In this document: in pieces, positions 16,567-25,854 of the stretch | How the letters are laid out: each line of letters opens with the position of its first letter | How positions within the stretch are numbered: position 1 is the first letter of the stretch | NCBI GenBank assembly: GCA_019420905.1 | Contig: JAHZGH010000009.1 | Location: 124,001-188,000, forward strand | DNA length: 64,000 bases | Origin: Succinivibrionaceae bacterium | GTDB lineage: Bacteria; Pseudomonadota; Gammaproteobacteria; Enterobacterales; Succinivibrionaceae | Reading direction: 5' to 3' | Notes under the pieces: generated by a model | Database searches by the model: none | What the model saw: only the letters and a program-made list of their open reading frames with translations | What the model was told of the DNA's origin: nothing | Translations under genes and position numbers: made by a program

Positions 16567-17196
16567 TTACCACTTTAGTCCTTTTAAGGCTTCATTCCTT
16601 TCAATACAGGTTGGACATTTACCGCAAGGGATCTTTCCTCCCTTATAGCAGCTATATGTCCAATCAGGATTTAATCCAGCTTTTATTCCTCTTATAGCCA
16701 CTTCTCTTTTAGTAAGATTAATGTATGGTCTGAAAAACTTAACATTATTGGTAGTGCCAAGTCTTATAGCCTCATTCATAGCGTCTGAAAAAGCTTCTGT
16801 ACAATCAGGATAAATAGTATGGTCTCCTGCATGTGAGGCAAGAGCAATATATTCAAGTTTTTCAGATTCAGCAATTGCCGCTAAGATACTTAAGAAAATA
16901 CCGTTTCTAAAAGGCACAACTAAATTTTTGATAGTCTCAGTATTATAGCAATCCTGAGGAACTTTATCTGAACCAGACAATAATGCGCTATTGATGCCCT
17001 GAAAAACATTGCAGATGTTTATGATTTTATGAGGTACATTTGCTTTTTTTGCAACTAATTTAGCTGAAGCAAGTTCTTGCTCTTCATGATTGCTGCCATA
17101 TGCAAAAGACACCGCTAGTTTTATACGATCTTTATATTCAAATAGCAACGAGCTTGAATCTAAGCCGCCGCTTAAACTTAAAATAATATCTTTCAT
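16567..17196 (-). CDS. queC: 7-cyano-7-deazaguanine synthase
   Basis: 209-residue ATP-dependent enzyme converting 7-carboxy-7-deazaguanine and ammonia to preQ0 on the way to queuosine in tRNA. The N-terminal PP-loop SLSGGLDSSS (7-16) binds ATP, and the C-terminal cysteine cluster (C-x7-C-x2-C-x2-C in SCYKGGKIPCGKCPTC) binds zinc. It also carries VPFRNGIFLS and ASHAGDHTIYPDC, both typical of QueC. Somewhat shorter than the 231-residue E. coli protein but with all key motifs. It stands alone; queD, queE and queF are not in the window. Confidence 0.93.
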   Translation of the reverse strand: MKDIILSLSGGLDSSSLLFEYKDRIKLAVSFAYGSNHEEQELASAKLVAKKANVPHKIINICNVFQGINSALLSGSDKVPQDCYNTETIKNLVVPFRNGIFLSILAAIAESEKLEYIALASHAGDHTIYPDCTEAFSDAMNEAIRLGTTNNVKFFRPYINLTKREVAIRGIKAGLNPDWTYSCYKGGKIPCGKCPTCIERNEALKGLKW

Positions 17197-17400
17197 TTAC
17201 TCAATTCCAATTTTCTCTGCGTACTTTAATAATATATATGCAGAATCATGCTTTTAGCTATTAAAGTATATTTACACTTTTTTACGAAGATAATTATCTT
17301 ATATTTTTTAATAAGCTGACTATTACATTAAATAAAATATTTATTTTATTAAAATATGCTGAATGCCAAAAAATGAGCGTAATTATAAGATCCTAAATGT

Positions 17401-17430
17401 AAAAAGCCACCTCTGCAGAGATGGCTTTTT
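17401..17430 (-). terminator. Terminator of the DUF805/DUF285 operon
   Basis: AAAAAGCCA and TGGCTTTTT pair around CTCTGCAGAG, which is itself self-complementary. Located 5 bp after the stop of the minus-strand DUF805 gene. The long T run on the plus strand suggests it may act in both directions. Confidence 0.75.
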
Positions 17431-17434
17431 TTTT

Positions 17435-17887
17435 CTACTCTTCCACATGAGGCGGAATGCCGTAGCGATTCGTTTTATTCTTGCCCTTCATGCTCATAAC
17501 TACAATATTTATAATTAAATACAGTAAAGACAAGGCTAAAGTAGCAAAAAAACAATAATGCCAATAGTTTTGTTCATCAGCGCGATATTGATAATAAAAC
17601 CCCAAAGTAATTAGGATAAAGCCTAAATTCTGTACTACCAATTTACCTGAAAAACCAACATCATGAGATCTGCGCATCATGGCTCCTAAAATAGGCAGAA
17701 ATTCATAACCGCCAATTAAAAACCATACGTATCTCGGTATATGCAATTGCTTGATAAAAGCATAACAAATAAGATTGGCAACAATAACGACTATTGCCAC
17801 GCCCCAAAAGTCCCGTCTTCCCATTCTACCTGAGAATTTACAATAATTCTGTGTAAAACAGCCATGCAGAAGACTTAGAATTTTCAT
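17435..17887 (-). CDS. DUF805 family membrane protein
   Basis: 150-residue inner-membrane protein with about four hydrophobic segments. DUF805 landmarks are FSGRMGRRDFW near residue 18, MMRRSHDVGFSG near 70 and the C-terminal KNKTNRYG. The molecular function of the family is not established. It lies 1 bp after the stop of the DUF285-repeat gene, so the two are co-transcribed and probably act together at the membrane. Confidence 0.85.
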   Translation of the reverse strand: MKILSLLHGCFTQNYCKFSGRMGRRDFWGVAIVVIVANLICYAFIKQLHIPRYVWFLIGGYEFLPILGAMMRRSHDVGFSGKLVVQNLGFILITLGFYYQYRADEQNYWHYCFFATLALSLLYLIINIVVMSMKGKNKTNRYGIPPHVEE

Positions 17888-17888
17888 A

Positions 17889-19043
17889 TTAGGCTGGAAC
17901 TCCCTGATTCATTATTGAAAATACTATTACAATAATTATAAAAGCTGCAGCAATGCCTAATTTCTTCCAATTAGAGGCACGAGCATACTTTTTAGAGTTA
18001 GGTCCTACATATTTTTCATAGTATTGACGCTTAAAATCAGTCGAAGGCTGACGAGGCTTCTTGCTGTTTTCAAGGCCGCACTCTAAAAACATGTTCTCAT
18101 CGTTTTTTAAAGGCTCGGTATTCCACATGCTGATATCATGAGAAAACTTCTTGCACTTAAAAAACATATAGCTCATATCTTTACACTTAGAGGTGTTCCA
18201 GGAGCTTAAGTCCTGATCAAAGATATCACAGCGATAGAACATGCCCTTCATGCTCTCAACATTAGAGACGTCCATCCAGGAAAGATCCTGATTAAACTTG
18301 CGGCAAGAAGCAAACATAACCTCCATATTAGTAACCTTGGAGGTATTCCAAGCACTAATATCGGCATTAAAGTTTACGCATCCGGCAAAAACACCTAGCA
18401 TCTTAGTAACATTAGAGGTATCCCATTTTTCAATGCCGGAGAAATCCTTACGCGGATTTTCCTGTACTCGAGCATTTGAATATATGCTAAAAGCATAGGT
18501 TAAATCAGTAATGTTTGAAACGTCAATATCGCCTAAATATAAATTAGTGCTATTTATAAATACTCTTAGAGCTAAAGTATCTTTAGGAATAAAACGGAAC
18601 TTAACCTCATCTTCACTTTCAAGGCTATTGATTTTAACAAGCTCATTTTTTATAAGCTTATAATCAATGCATCTTGCTGCTAAAACAGACATGATTTCCT
18701 TGTCTTCTTTGTTGAAGATTTCAAATTTGGGATCTAAGTTAAAGACGGTGTTTTCGCTTTTCACTACATATACACCTTCTTCGTTAGGCTCTAATTTAAC
18801 GCTTTCAACACCAAAGACAGCTTTATCATTTGAGTTTTGCGGCAGAATATCCTTAAGCTTCTTCTGCAGAGATGATGAAATGCTCTTTAAATCGAATTTA
18901 CCAGTAATAGTCCATTTACAAAATACAGCATTCTCAGAATCTTTTTCTAAAACGAAATTGCCCTCAACCTCAGGCTTTACAAAAAAAGTTTCCTGAATAA
19001 CCTTAAAAAGTTCGATTTTTTCTTTATTTTTAAATTTAATCAC
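17889..19043 (-). CDS. BspA/DUF285-repeat protein with C-terminal membrane anchor
   Basis: 384 residues from a GTG at 19043, which has AAGG seven bases upstream; a TTG two codons earlier is too close to it. An N-terminal domain of about 110 residues is unrecognised. The middle (about 160-320) holds tandem 24-25-residue repeats of the BspA/DUF285 kind, with recurring W-(N/D)-TS-x-V-x-x-M-x-x-M-F and F-N-x-D-(I/L)-S-x-W patterns, a leucine-rich-repeat-like solenoid. The C-terminus has one strong membrane segment (about 360-380). No N-terminal signal peptide is evident, so it may be tail-anchored with the repeats in the cytoplasm, unusual for a repeat family generally found on cell surfaces. Confidence 0.75.
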   Translation of the reverse strand: MIKFKNKEKIELFKVIQETFFVKPEVEGNFVLEKDSENAVFCKWTITGKFDLKSISSSLQKKLKDILPQNSNDKAVFGVESVKLEPNEEGVYVVKSENTVFNLDPKFEIFNKEDKEIMSVLAARCIDYKLIKNELVKINSLESEDEVKFRFIPKDTLALRVFINSTNLYLGDIDVSNITDLTYAFSIYSNARVQENPRKDFSGIEKWDTSNVTKMLGVFAGCVNFNADISAWNTSKVTNMEVMFASCRKFNQDLSWMDVSNVESMKGMFYRCDIFDQDLSSWNTSKCKDMSYMFFKCKKFSHDISMWNTEPLKNDENMFLECGLENSKKPRQPSTDFKRQYYEKYVGPNSKKYARASNWKKLGIAAAFIIIVIVFSIMNQGVPA

Positions 19044-19076
19044 AATCAAGCCTTATTTATTTAAGTAATATTGTAA

Positions 19077-19568
19077 TTATTGCTCATCAACTGGAACAGC
19101 TATTGATTCTTTACCTAAGAAAGCAGCAAGCGTATCAGATAAACGCTTATGATCTCTCAAATGAGGCAAACCTGATACACAAGCTATGCCGCGTAATACG
19201 CCATTTACTTTTATAGGAAATGCGCCGCCACAAAAAGCATAATGGAACTCATCTGCCATCCATGGCTCAGTCTTTCCTTCTAATTCATTCAAAACAGCAC
19301 GCCGCAAAGAACAATGCCCAGTACGCATAACCGTGGCACATTTTCTATCCATCCAGCGTATATTATCTGCACCAGTACCGCTCATTAAATATTGAAAAAC
19401 AATAGTATCATCTAAAATAATACGTACAGCTAAAGGCCTATCTTCAAAAGATTTAGCATCAGCAACTAATTTCTGACCTAATTCTAGGCACATATCCTGG
19501 CTTATAGAATCAAAAACATAACTTTTCTCTGCTTTATCTAAAGCTTCCAAAGATTTATTTGTGTACAT
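19077..19568 (-). CDS. UPF0303 / heme-degrading-domain (GlcG-HbpS-like) protein
   Basis: 163-residue protein of the UPF0303 group within the GlcG/HbpS superfamily. Visible family segments are RPLAVRI, DNIRWMDRK, the central FCGGAFPIKVNG and the C-terminal GIACVSGLPHLRDH. Relatives have been linked to heme or corrinoid binding, but no enzymatic activity is assured. A strong AAGGAG precedes the ATG. It lies between the DUF285 gene and hrpA on the same strand. Confidence 0.75.
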   Translation of the reverse strand: MYTNKSLEALDKAEKSYVFDSISQDMCLELGQKLVADAKSFEDRPLAVRIILDDTIVFQYLMSGTGADNIRWMDRKCATVMRTGHCSLRRAVLNELEGKTEPWMADEFHYAFCGGAFPIKVNGVLRGIACVSGLPHLRDHKRLSDTLAAFLGKESIAVPVDEQ

Positions 19569-19585
19569 GGATAACTCCTTATTTA

Positions 19586-22500
19586 TTAATTATGAGGAGG
19601 CCACTCTTTTAAAACTCGAGCGATCTCATTTTCAATTCTTCTATCTGAAACAGGACCTTTCACGCCTAATTGTTGAGCAAAGTAAGAAACGCGCAGTTCC
19701 TCAATTAACCAACGTACTTTTTGTAAATCCTGCGGTAAATCCTGATTTTTATAACGACTTAAGGCATTTTTATAAAGCTCAGAAACCTCATCAATAATAC
19801 GCTGTCTGCCTTTATCAGAGATAGGGTCACGATTGACCTTATCTAAACGCATTAACGCCGCTTTTAAATATCTTGGATATTCCATTAAACATTCAAGCGG
19901 GGTCGATGCTATAAAGCCTTTTTTTATCAATGAATTTAACTGATTTTCTACATCAGCATAGCAGATTGATACGGCAAGTGAAATTCTATCTTTTAATCTG
20001 CGCTTCAACTCATGAGCTAGCTCTAAAATTTGCCCGACTAATTTACCTATTTCTAAAGCTGTATCATTAAGCTTTCCTCGAACAAGGTCTCGCAAGCGAT
20101 TGAAAGACTCCTCATCATAACAAGGAGCATGTCCTTCTACCATTATCTTATCTACGGAAGCTAAGCGTAAATCATCTAAAAGCTCTTTAATAGAACCTAA
20201 AGGATGATAATACATTGATAATTTAGCTTTATTAGGCAAATGCTGCTCTAGATAGCCTACATTTTGCGCACAGCTTAAAGCTAAAAGTCGCCGCTGTCCC
20301 TGCCACATCATGTTTCGAGCAGCTAGCTCTGTCGCACATAATTCTAAAGTTACGCCGTCCTGATGATCGCAAAGAGCCGGATAAACAGTAATTTCCATAG
20401 AGCCGTGCCGGCTTTGCATTTGCGGCTTAATATTTCCAAAAGTCCACGTTTGGCTTGGAGCTTTAGCTTTATGGCTTTTTACTGTTTTTTGCAGAACCTC
20501 ATGGGCTCTGCCTTGCAATTTAGCAGCTAGAGCATCAAAATCTTTGCCTATAGCGATGATCTTGCCATGAGCATCTTCAATTGCAAAATTCATAAAAAGA
20601 TAAGGCGCAATTGAACTTAAATCAAAGTCTTGACTATCAATTTTCTCACCGCCCATACGCGTAAGCTTTTGGCAGGCTAATTCAATCAAATCTCCCTTAA
20701 TATCATCGCCTAATGCCTCTTTCAGAGCTTTCGCATAATTAGGAGCAGGAATCAAATTGCGGCGCAAACTCTTTGGCAGAGATTTAATCAATGCAGTAAA
20801 AAACTCATCCCTCAATGCAGGGATCTGCCAGATAAATTCCCGAGGATTAATTTTACTTATAAAAGCTAAAGGAATATGAACGGTAACACCATCATTTTTA
20901 CTCTTAGGATCGAAAACATAGCTTAACTTAAGCTTTAGATCGCCACATTGCCAATACTGAGGATATAGATATTCCTTATCCTCAATATGGTGATCTTTCT
21001 TCAGCATTTCCAAATTAAAGTCTAAGAAATGCGCATCAGCCTTGCTCTTTTGTCGCCACCATTTATCAAAATGACGTACAGTAACAATATTGTCAGGTAT
21101 CCTTTCTTCGTAAAAAGACTCTAAAACACTTTCATCAACTAAAATATCTTTACGTCTTAACTTGTCTTCTAAATCTAAAACCTCGCCGATTAGTTCCTGA
21201 TTGCGCTTATAGAAAGAAAAATTACAATCTATATCGCCTCCGACTAAAGCATCTCTGATAAAGAGCTTACGACATAAAGCAGGATCTATTGATGTATAAA
21301 GAGTCTGCCTTCCCGTTACGATCGGCAATCCGTAAAGCGTAATCGTCAAAGAAGCCACACAGGCACCCTGCTTTTTAGACCAATGCGGCTCAGCATATGA
21401 TTTTTTAATTAAATGACTCGCCTGCCCTTCTACCCATAAAGGATCGATCTGCGCTACATTGCGGGCAAAGAGACGGCTAGTTTCGCTAAGCTCGCCGCAC
21501 ATGACCCATTTGGGCTTGCGCTTGGCAAGATTCGAGCTTGGATGCAAAACAAATTTTATGCCTCGAGCACCGGCATACAGCTGCTTATCATTATCGTCAA
21601 AACGTCCAATTTGAGATAATAAGCCCGAAAGCAGACTACGATGAATGCTCTCATAATCTGCTTCAGCTTCATTTAGCTTAAATTTAAGTATATTACAGGA
21701 TGCGCGTAATTGCCTTAAAACATCAAACCACTCACGTACTCTTAAATATGAAATAAATTCTTTTTTTAGAGTTCGGCGCCACTGTGATGAAGATTCTTCA
21801 GCCTGTAATTTAACAATATGCTGATATAACTTTAAATAACTTAAAAAATCTGACTTATCATCATTAAAGCGCGCATGCGCTTGACGCGAAGCCTCTTTTT
21901 TATCCCAAGGGCTTTCACGGGGATCCATAACTGCTAAAGCAGAAACAATAATTAAGACTTCTCTTAAAGCGCCAAGCTTAGCTCCCTGAAGAATCATTCG
22001 ACCTAATCTTGGATCAACCGGCAGACTTGCCAGATTTTTACCAATCTCAGTTAACTCCAGCGTTGCTGTATTTTGTCCCTTCACATTTTCAACTGCGCCT
22101 AATTCCTCTAAAAGACGCATACCGTCTGTAATTTGCTTAATTTGCGGCGGATCAATAAAGGGGAATGACACAACATCACCTAAACGCAAAGCCACCATCT
22201 GCAAGATAACTGCAGCCAAATTAGATCTTAAAATTTCAGGATCGGTAAAATCCTGCCTTGAATTATAATCTTCTTTAGAATAAAGTCGCACGCACACGCC
22301 AGGACCGATACGTCCGCAGCGTCCCTGACGCTGATTGGCGCTGGCCTTGGAAATCTTTTCGATTGGCAGGGACTGCACCTTAGTTCGCGGAGAATAACGT
22401 AAAAGACGTGCAGTACCAGGATCGATTACATAACGTATACCAGGTACAGTTAAAGAGGTCTCTGCTACATTAGTGGCTAAAATAATGCGGATGCCGCTGT

Positions 22501-23533
22501 GAGAAGTAAAGATTTTATGCTGTTCTGAACTTGCCAAACGTGCGAACAATGGCAGGATCTCTACGCCCTTTAAATGGGACTTATTTAAAAATCCCAAAAG
22601 ATCCATAATCTCACGCTCACCAGGAAGGAAAACTAAAACATCTCCAGGACCATGCTCATGCATCAGATACTTAAAAGCTTTAAGCACCATCTGCGGAAGT
22701 TCTTGAGCAAAATCCTCATCCTCCTCATCCTCGCTCGGCATTGACGGCGGCATATAAACCACCTCCACAGGATAAGTACGACCAGAAACCTCAATAATGG
22801 GGGCATTGTTAAAATGAGAGGAAAAGCTTTGCGGATCAATGGTGGCGGACGTAATAATAAGCTTTAATTCCGGACGCTTCGCTAATACTGTTTTTAAATA
22901 ACCTAAAAGAAAATCAATATTTAATGAACGCTCGTGCGCCTCATCAATAATGATGCAGTCATAATTAAGCAATAACCTGTCAGATGCTGTTTCAGAGAGC
23001 AGAATTCCATCGGTCATAAGCTTAATCAGACTAGATTTAGAGGTAACATCAGTAAAGCGCACCTTATAGCCTACGCTCTGACCTAAGCTCTCCCCTAGCT
23101 CCTCTGCAATGCGCTCTGCTACAGCTCGTGCAGCTAAACGCCTAGGCTGAGTATGGCCTATAAGACCGCGAACGCCGCATCCTGCCTCAAGACACATCTT
23201 AGGAATTTGGGTTGTCTTACCAGAACCGGTTTCGCCGCATATTATTACAACCTGATTTTGCTTAATTGCATTAACAATCTCATCATGGCGCAAGCTTACT
23301 GGCAAATCCTCAGGATAATTAAGCTTAGGAATACTGTTTTTACGCTCTACAGCCTTTTCATAAGCTTCAGCTGCAAGCAGGCTTAATTCATCACACCAGG
23401 ACTTTAAATGCAGATCATCAGCTTTTGCATTCAAGATCTTTTTCAGCTTTAAACTTATAATACGTCTATCTGCATAAGTAATTATCCCAAAAGACTTTTT
23501 TATCTCTTGAGCAAAATTTTTCAAATCATCCAT
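19586..23533 (-). CDS. hrpA: ATP-dependent RNA helicase HrpA
   Basis: 1315-residue DEAH-box helicase, the usual HrpA length, implicated in rescue of stalled ribosomes and mRNA processing. Motif I GETGSGKT lies at 100-107, the DEAH box at 197-200, motif III SAT near 234 and motif VI QRQGRCGR near 415. The helicase-associated domain and the long C-terminal DUF3418-type region follow. Its ATG directly abuts the stop codon of the antiporter gene upstream, so they are co-transcribed. Confidence 0.93.
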   Translation of the reverse strand: MDDLKNFAQEIKKSFGIITYADRRIISLKLKKILNAKADDLHLKSWCDELSLLAAEAYEKAVERKNSIPKLNYPEDLPVSLRHDEIVNAIKQNQVVIICGETGSGKTTQIPKMCLEAGCGVRGLIGHTQPRRLAARAVAERIAEELGESLGQSVGYKVRFTDVTSKSSLIKLMTDGILLSETASDRLLLNYDCIIIDEAHERSLNIDFLLGYLKTVLAKRPELKLIITSATIDPQSFSSHFNNAPIIEVSGRTYPVEVVYMPPSMPSEDEEDEDFAQELPQMVLKAFKYLMHEHGPGDVLVFLPGEREIMDLLGFLNKSHLKGVEILPLFARLASSEQHKIFTSHSGIRIILATNVAETSLTVPGIRYVIDPGTARLLRYSPRTKVQSLPIEKISKASANQRQGRCGRIGPGVCVRLYSKEDYNSRQDFTDPEILRSNLAAVILQMVALRLGDVVSFPFIDPPQIKQITDGMRLLEELGAVENVKGQNTATLELTEIGKNLASLPVDPRLGRMILQGAKLGALREVLIIVSALAVMDPRESPWDKKEASRQAHARFNDDKSDFLSYLKLYQHIVKLQAEESSSQWRRTLKKEFISYLRVREWFDVLRQLRASCNILKFKLNEAEADYESIHRSLLSGLLSQIGRFDDNDKQLYAGARGIKFVLHPSSNLAKRKPKWVMCGELSETSRLFARNVAQIDPLWVEGQASHLIKKSYAEPHWSKKQGACVASLTITLYGLPIVTGRQTLYTSIDPALCRKLFIRDALVGGDIDCNFSFYKRNQELIGEVLDLEDKLRRKDILVDESVLESFYEERIPDNIVTVRHFDKWWRQKSKADAHFLDFNLEMLKKDHHIEDKEYLYPQYWQCGDLKLKLSYVFDPKSKNDGVTVHIPLAFISKINPREFIWQIPALRDEFFTALIKSLPKSLRRNLIPAPNYAKALKEALGDDIKGDLIELACQKLTRMGGEKIDSQDFDLSSIAPYLFMNFAIEDAHGKIIAIGKDFDALAAKLQGRAHEVLQKTVKSHKAKAPSQTWTFGNIKPQMQSRHGSMEITVYPALCDHQDGVTLELCATELAARNMMWQGQRRLLALSCAQNVGYLEQHLPNKAKLSMYYHPLGSIKELLDDLRLASVDKIMVEGHAPCYDEESFNRLRDLVRGKLNDTALEIGKLVGQILELAHELKRRLKDRISLAVSICYADVENQLNSLIKKGFIASTPLECLMEYPRYLKAALMRLDKVNRDPISDKGRQRIIDEVSELYKNALSRYKNQDLPQDLQKVRWLIEELRVSYFAQQLGVKGPVSDRRIENEIARVLKEWPPHN

Positions 23534-25384
23534 TTATTTACTAGAAATCTCTGGTTTGGATACAGTTTCGATTTTAGTAGCACCTACAGGCTTTATAGAA
23601 TTACGCTTTAGAGAAAACAGCATCTGCCGTCTTTGTCTTTCAAAAGACTGCGCACTTTCAGCTGCTAAATATAAGCCTACAGAAGCAATTTCATCACCGT
23701 TTAAAGATACCACTACTAAGACTACATTGATAAGGTTAACCATGTCTCCAATCTGAGCAAAGCCTCCGATATGATAAGACATAAATTCTGAGACATTAAG
23801 ACCTTTTTCATATTCAGTAAGCTCGATTCTGTACTTATCTGCTAAATCAGACATCTTTACAGAACCATCAAAAATTTTATCGCCGTTATAGGTAAGCTTT
23901 TGTTTGGCAGTAATATTCTTCGAAAACATTGAATTTAATAGAGGCTCATCATTATCAGTACCGATAATAGAGAGAATGTCTCCATGCCTCAATACGGTAT
24001 TTCCTACAGTCTTAACCATATGCCCATCACGGAACATGCCTGCTATCATTGTACCTTTAGGAAAATGAATATTACGCAGGCTTAAGCCTTCCATACTTTC
24101 ATTGCGAACACGATAATTATAAAGCTCATAGTCATTTGCAAGCTTGATACCAACATTAGCTTTATTTACAGGCATTGCAGATGACGGGGCATAAACTTTA
24201 AATAAACGAGAAACAGGATTTAATGTTGCACCTTGTATCAATAAAGATACAATTACTACCACAAAAGCAACATTAAAGTACAGCTGCGGATTTTCGATTT
24301 TCGCAAAAACCGGATAGATAGCCAAAACAATAGGAACAGAGCCGCGAAGACCTACCCAAGACATAAAAAGCAAATCACGATTAGTAAAAGATCTAAAGAA
24401 GGGCTTTATACATAAAAATACGGCTAAAGGTCTGGCAATAAAGGTAATTGCAACAGCAACAACAACCCCCTCTACTACATAATTTAACATCTGATGAGGA
24501 GATACTAATAGTCCCAGCATTAAAAAGAGACTAATTTGACACAGCCATGTAATTCCCTCTGCTACCGGCAAAATATAGCTTATCTGCCTTATATTTTGAT
24601 TACCTATCATCATTCCAATAATAAAGATAGCTAAAAAGCCTGAGCCTCCTATAGCAGCTGTTACAGAAAATCCGATAAGACCAATACCAAAAACTAAAAG
24701 AGCATAAAGACCTGATCCTAATGATAAAGAAGCAATAATAAAACGCCCCAAAAAGCCAAAAATCAACCCAAAGAGAATACCTAGGCCAAACTGCATAGCA
24801 AAAATCATTAAGCTTTCTACCCAGGAAGTAGATTGGCCTGAAATAATTGCCAACATGACGGTAGTAAGCAAAATGGCCATCGGATCGTTTGTAGCAGACT
24901 CTATCTGCAAGGTTGAGGATACTGATGACTTTAAGCTTACATCATTGCCGCCTAAAAGAGAAAATACTGCACCTGCATCCGTAGAGCCTACAATAGAGCC
25001 TAAAAGAAGTGCTTGAATCAGACTGATATTGCCTAAGCAGTAATAAGCAATAAGTCCTGTGACGGCAGCTGTAACTAAAACCCCCACTGTAGCTAAAATC
25101 GTAGATTCTGTAGCAACCCTTCTAAACGTACTAAAGCTAGTTCGCAAGCCGCCATCTAAGATAATAAGCGCCAGCATAAAATTGGCAAAGAAATAAGCAC
25201 TATTATAATCATCGTAATGAATATTAATAAAAATGCCGTCCTCACCTGTAAGCATACCTATTGCTAAGAATAATAGTAACAATGGCGTTCCAAATATGGA
25301 GGATAATTTTGATGCTAAAATGGCAAAAGTTAAAAGCAAGCCTGCGATGAAGAAAATATAATATATATCGTTTAGATGATCCAC
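23534..25384 (-). CDS. K+/H+ antiporter NhaP2/CvrA-like
   Basis: Inner-membrane cation/proton antiporter of the CPA1 family, 616 residues. About 12-13 membrane segments fill the first 400 residues, including LLLFLAIGMLTGEDG, the LLGSIVGSTDAGAVF helix with the ion-binding acidic residue, SATNDPMA and the SWVGLRGSVPIVLA motif. The cytoplasmic end carries a TrkA-C-like region (about 430-500) and a CorC/HlyC-like region. I chose the GTG at 25384 because GAGGGGG precedes it; an in-frame GTG 36 bp upstream lacks such a site. It is the first gene of a pair with hrpA. Confidence 0.85.
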   Translation of the reverse strand: MDHLNDIYYIFFIAGLLLTFAILASKLSSIFGTPLLLLFLAIGMLTGEDGIFINIHYDDYNSAYFFANFMLALIILDGGLRTSFSTFRRVATESTILATVGVLVTAAVTGLIAYYCLGNISLIQALLLGSIVGSTDAGAVFSLLGGNDVSLKSSVSSTLQIESATNDPMAILLTTVMLAIISGQSTSWVESLMIFAMQFGLGILFGLIFGFLGRFIIASLSLGSGLYALLVFGIGLIGFSVTAAIGGSGFLAIFIIGMMIGNQNIRQISYILPVAEGITWLCQISLFLMLGLLVSPHQMLNYVVEGVVVAVAITFIARPLAVFLCIKPFFRSFTNRDLLFMSWVGLRGSVPIVLAIYPVFAKIENPQLYFNVAFVVVIVSLLIQGATLNPVSRLFKVYAPSSAMPVNKANVGIKLANDYELYNYRVRNESMEGLSLRNIHFPKGTMIAGMFRDGHMVKTVGNTVLRHGDILSIIGTDNDEPLLNSMFSKNITAKQKLTYNGDKIFDGSVKMSDLADKYRIELTEYEKGLNVSEFMSYHIGGFAQIGDMVNLINVVLVVVSLNGDEIASVGLYLAAESAQSFERQRRQMLFSLKRNSIKPVGATKIETVSKPEISSK

Positions 25385-25854
25385 GTTGGCCCCCTCAGCG
25401 TTAGATCTTAAAATAACCACCTACAAAATTTACAAAAAAGTTAAAAAACATTAACACCAAAATTAGAACAACTATCTATAATTTGATGAAAAATGGGAAT
25501 TTTAGCCTTGAAAACCGCGAGTAAATTTTGACGTTATTATCTAGCAAAGTCAATGCAAAATTAGCCTAACTGTACCTAATTGTTTTTTTTAATAGAGTAA
25601 TTAATATTATTATAAAAACAATCAGTTATAGATATTTTCTCTATTTTTATTCTATGCAGCTTTTAGTATATTGTAGAAAATTTGCTGTTTTTTATCAGGG
25701 ATCAAGCAGAAATAAGTCAAAGAATAATTATATTCTACCTTTCATACTCTCCTGCCAAGAATTTTTTAAGAGCCGTCTGCAAAAATAAAATTAACTTTAA
25801 AAAAAAAGATGATCCTGCAAAACAAGACCACCTATATACTTTTTAAGTAAATAT
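25385..25854. other. Intergenic region upstream of the antiporter
   Basis: About 470 bp, AT-rich, no credible gene. It should contain the antiporter-hrpA promoter and holds the terminator of the nucleoside hydrolase gene. Confidence 0.5.
25808..25832 (-). terminator. Terminator of the nucleoside hydrolase operon
   Basis: On the minus-strand RNA, GGTGGTCTTG and CAGGATCATC pair over 10 positions, with G-U pairs, around a 5-nt loop, followed by seven T residues. G-U pairs make it a terminator in this direction only. Confidence 0.75.
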
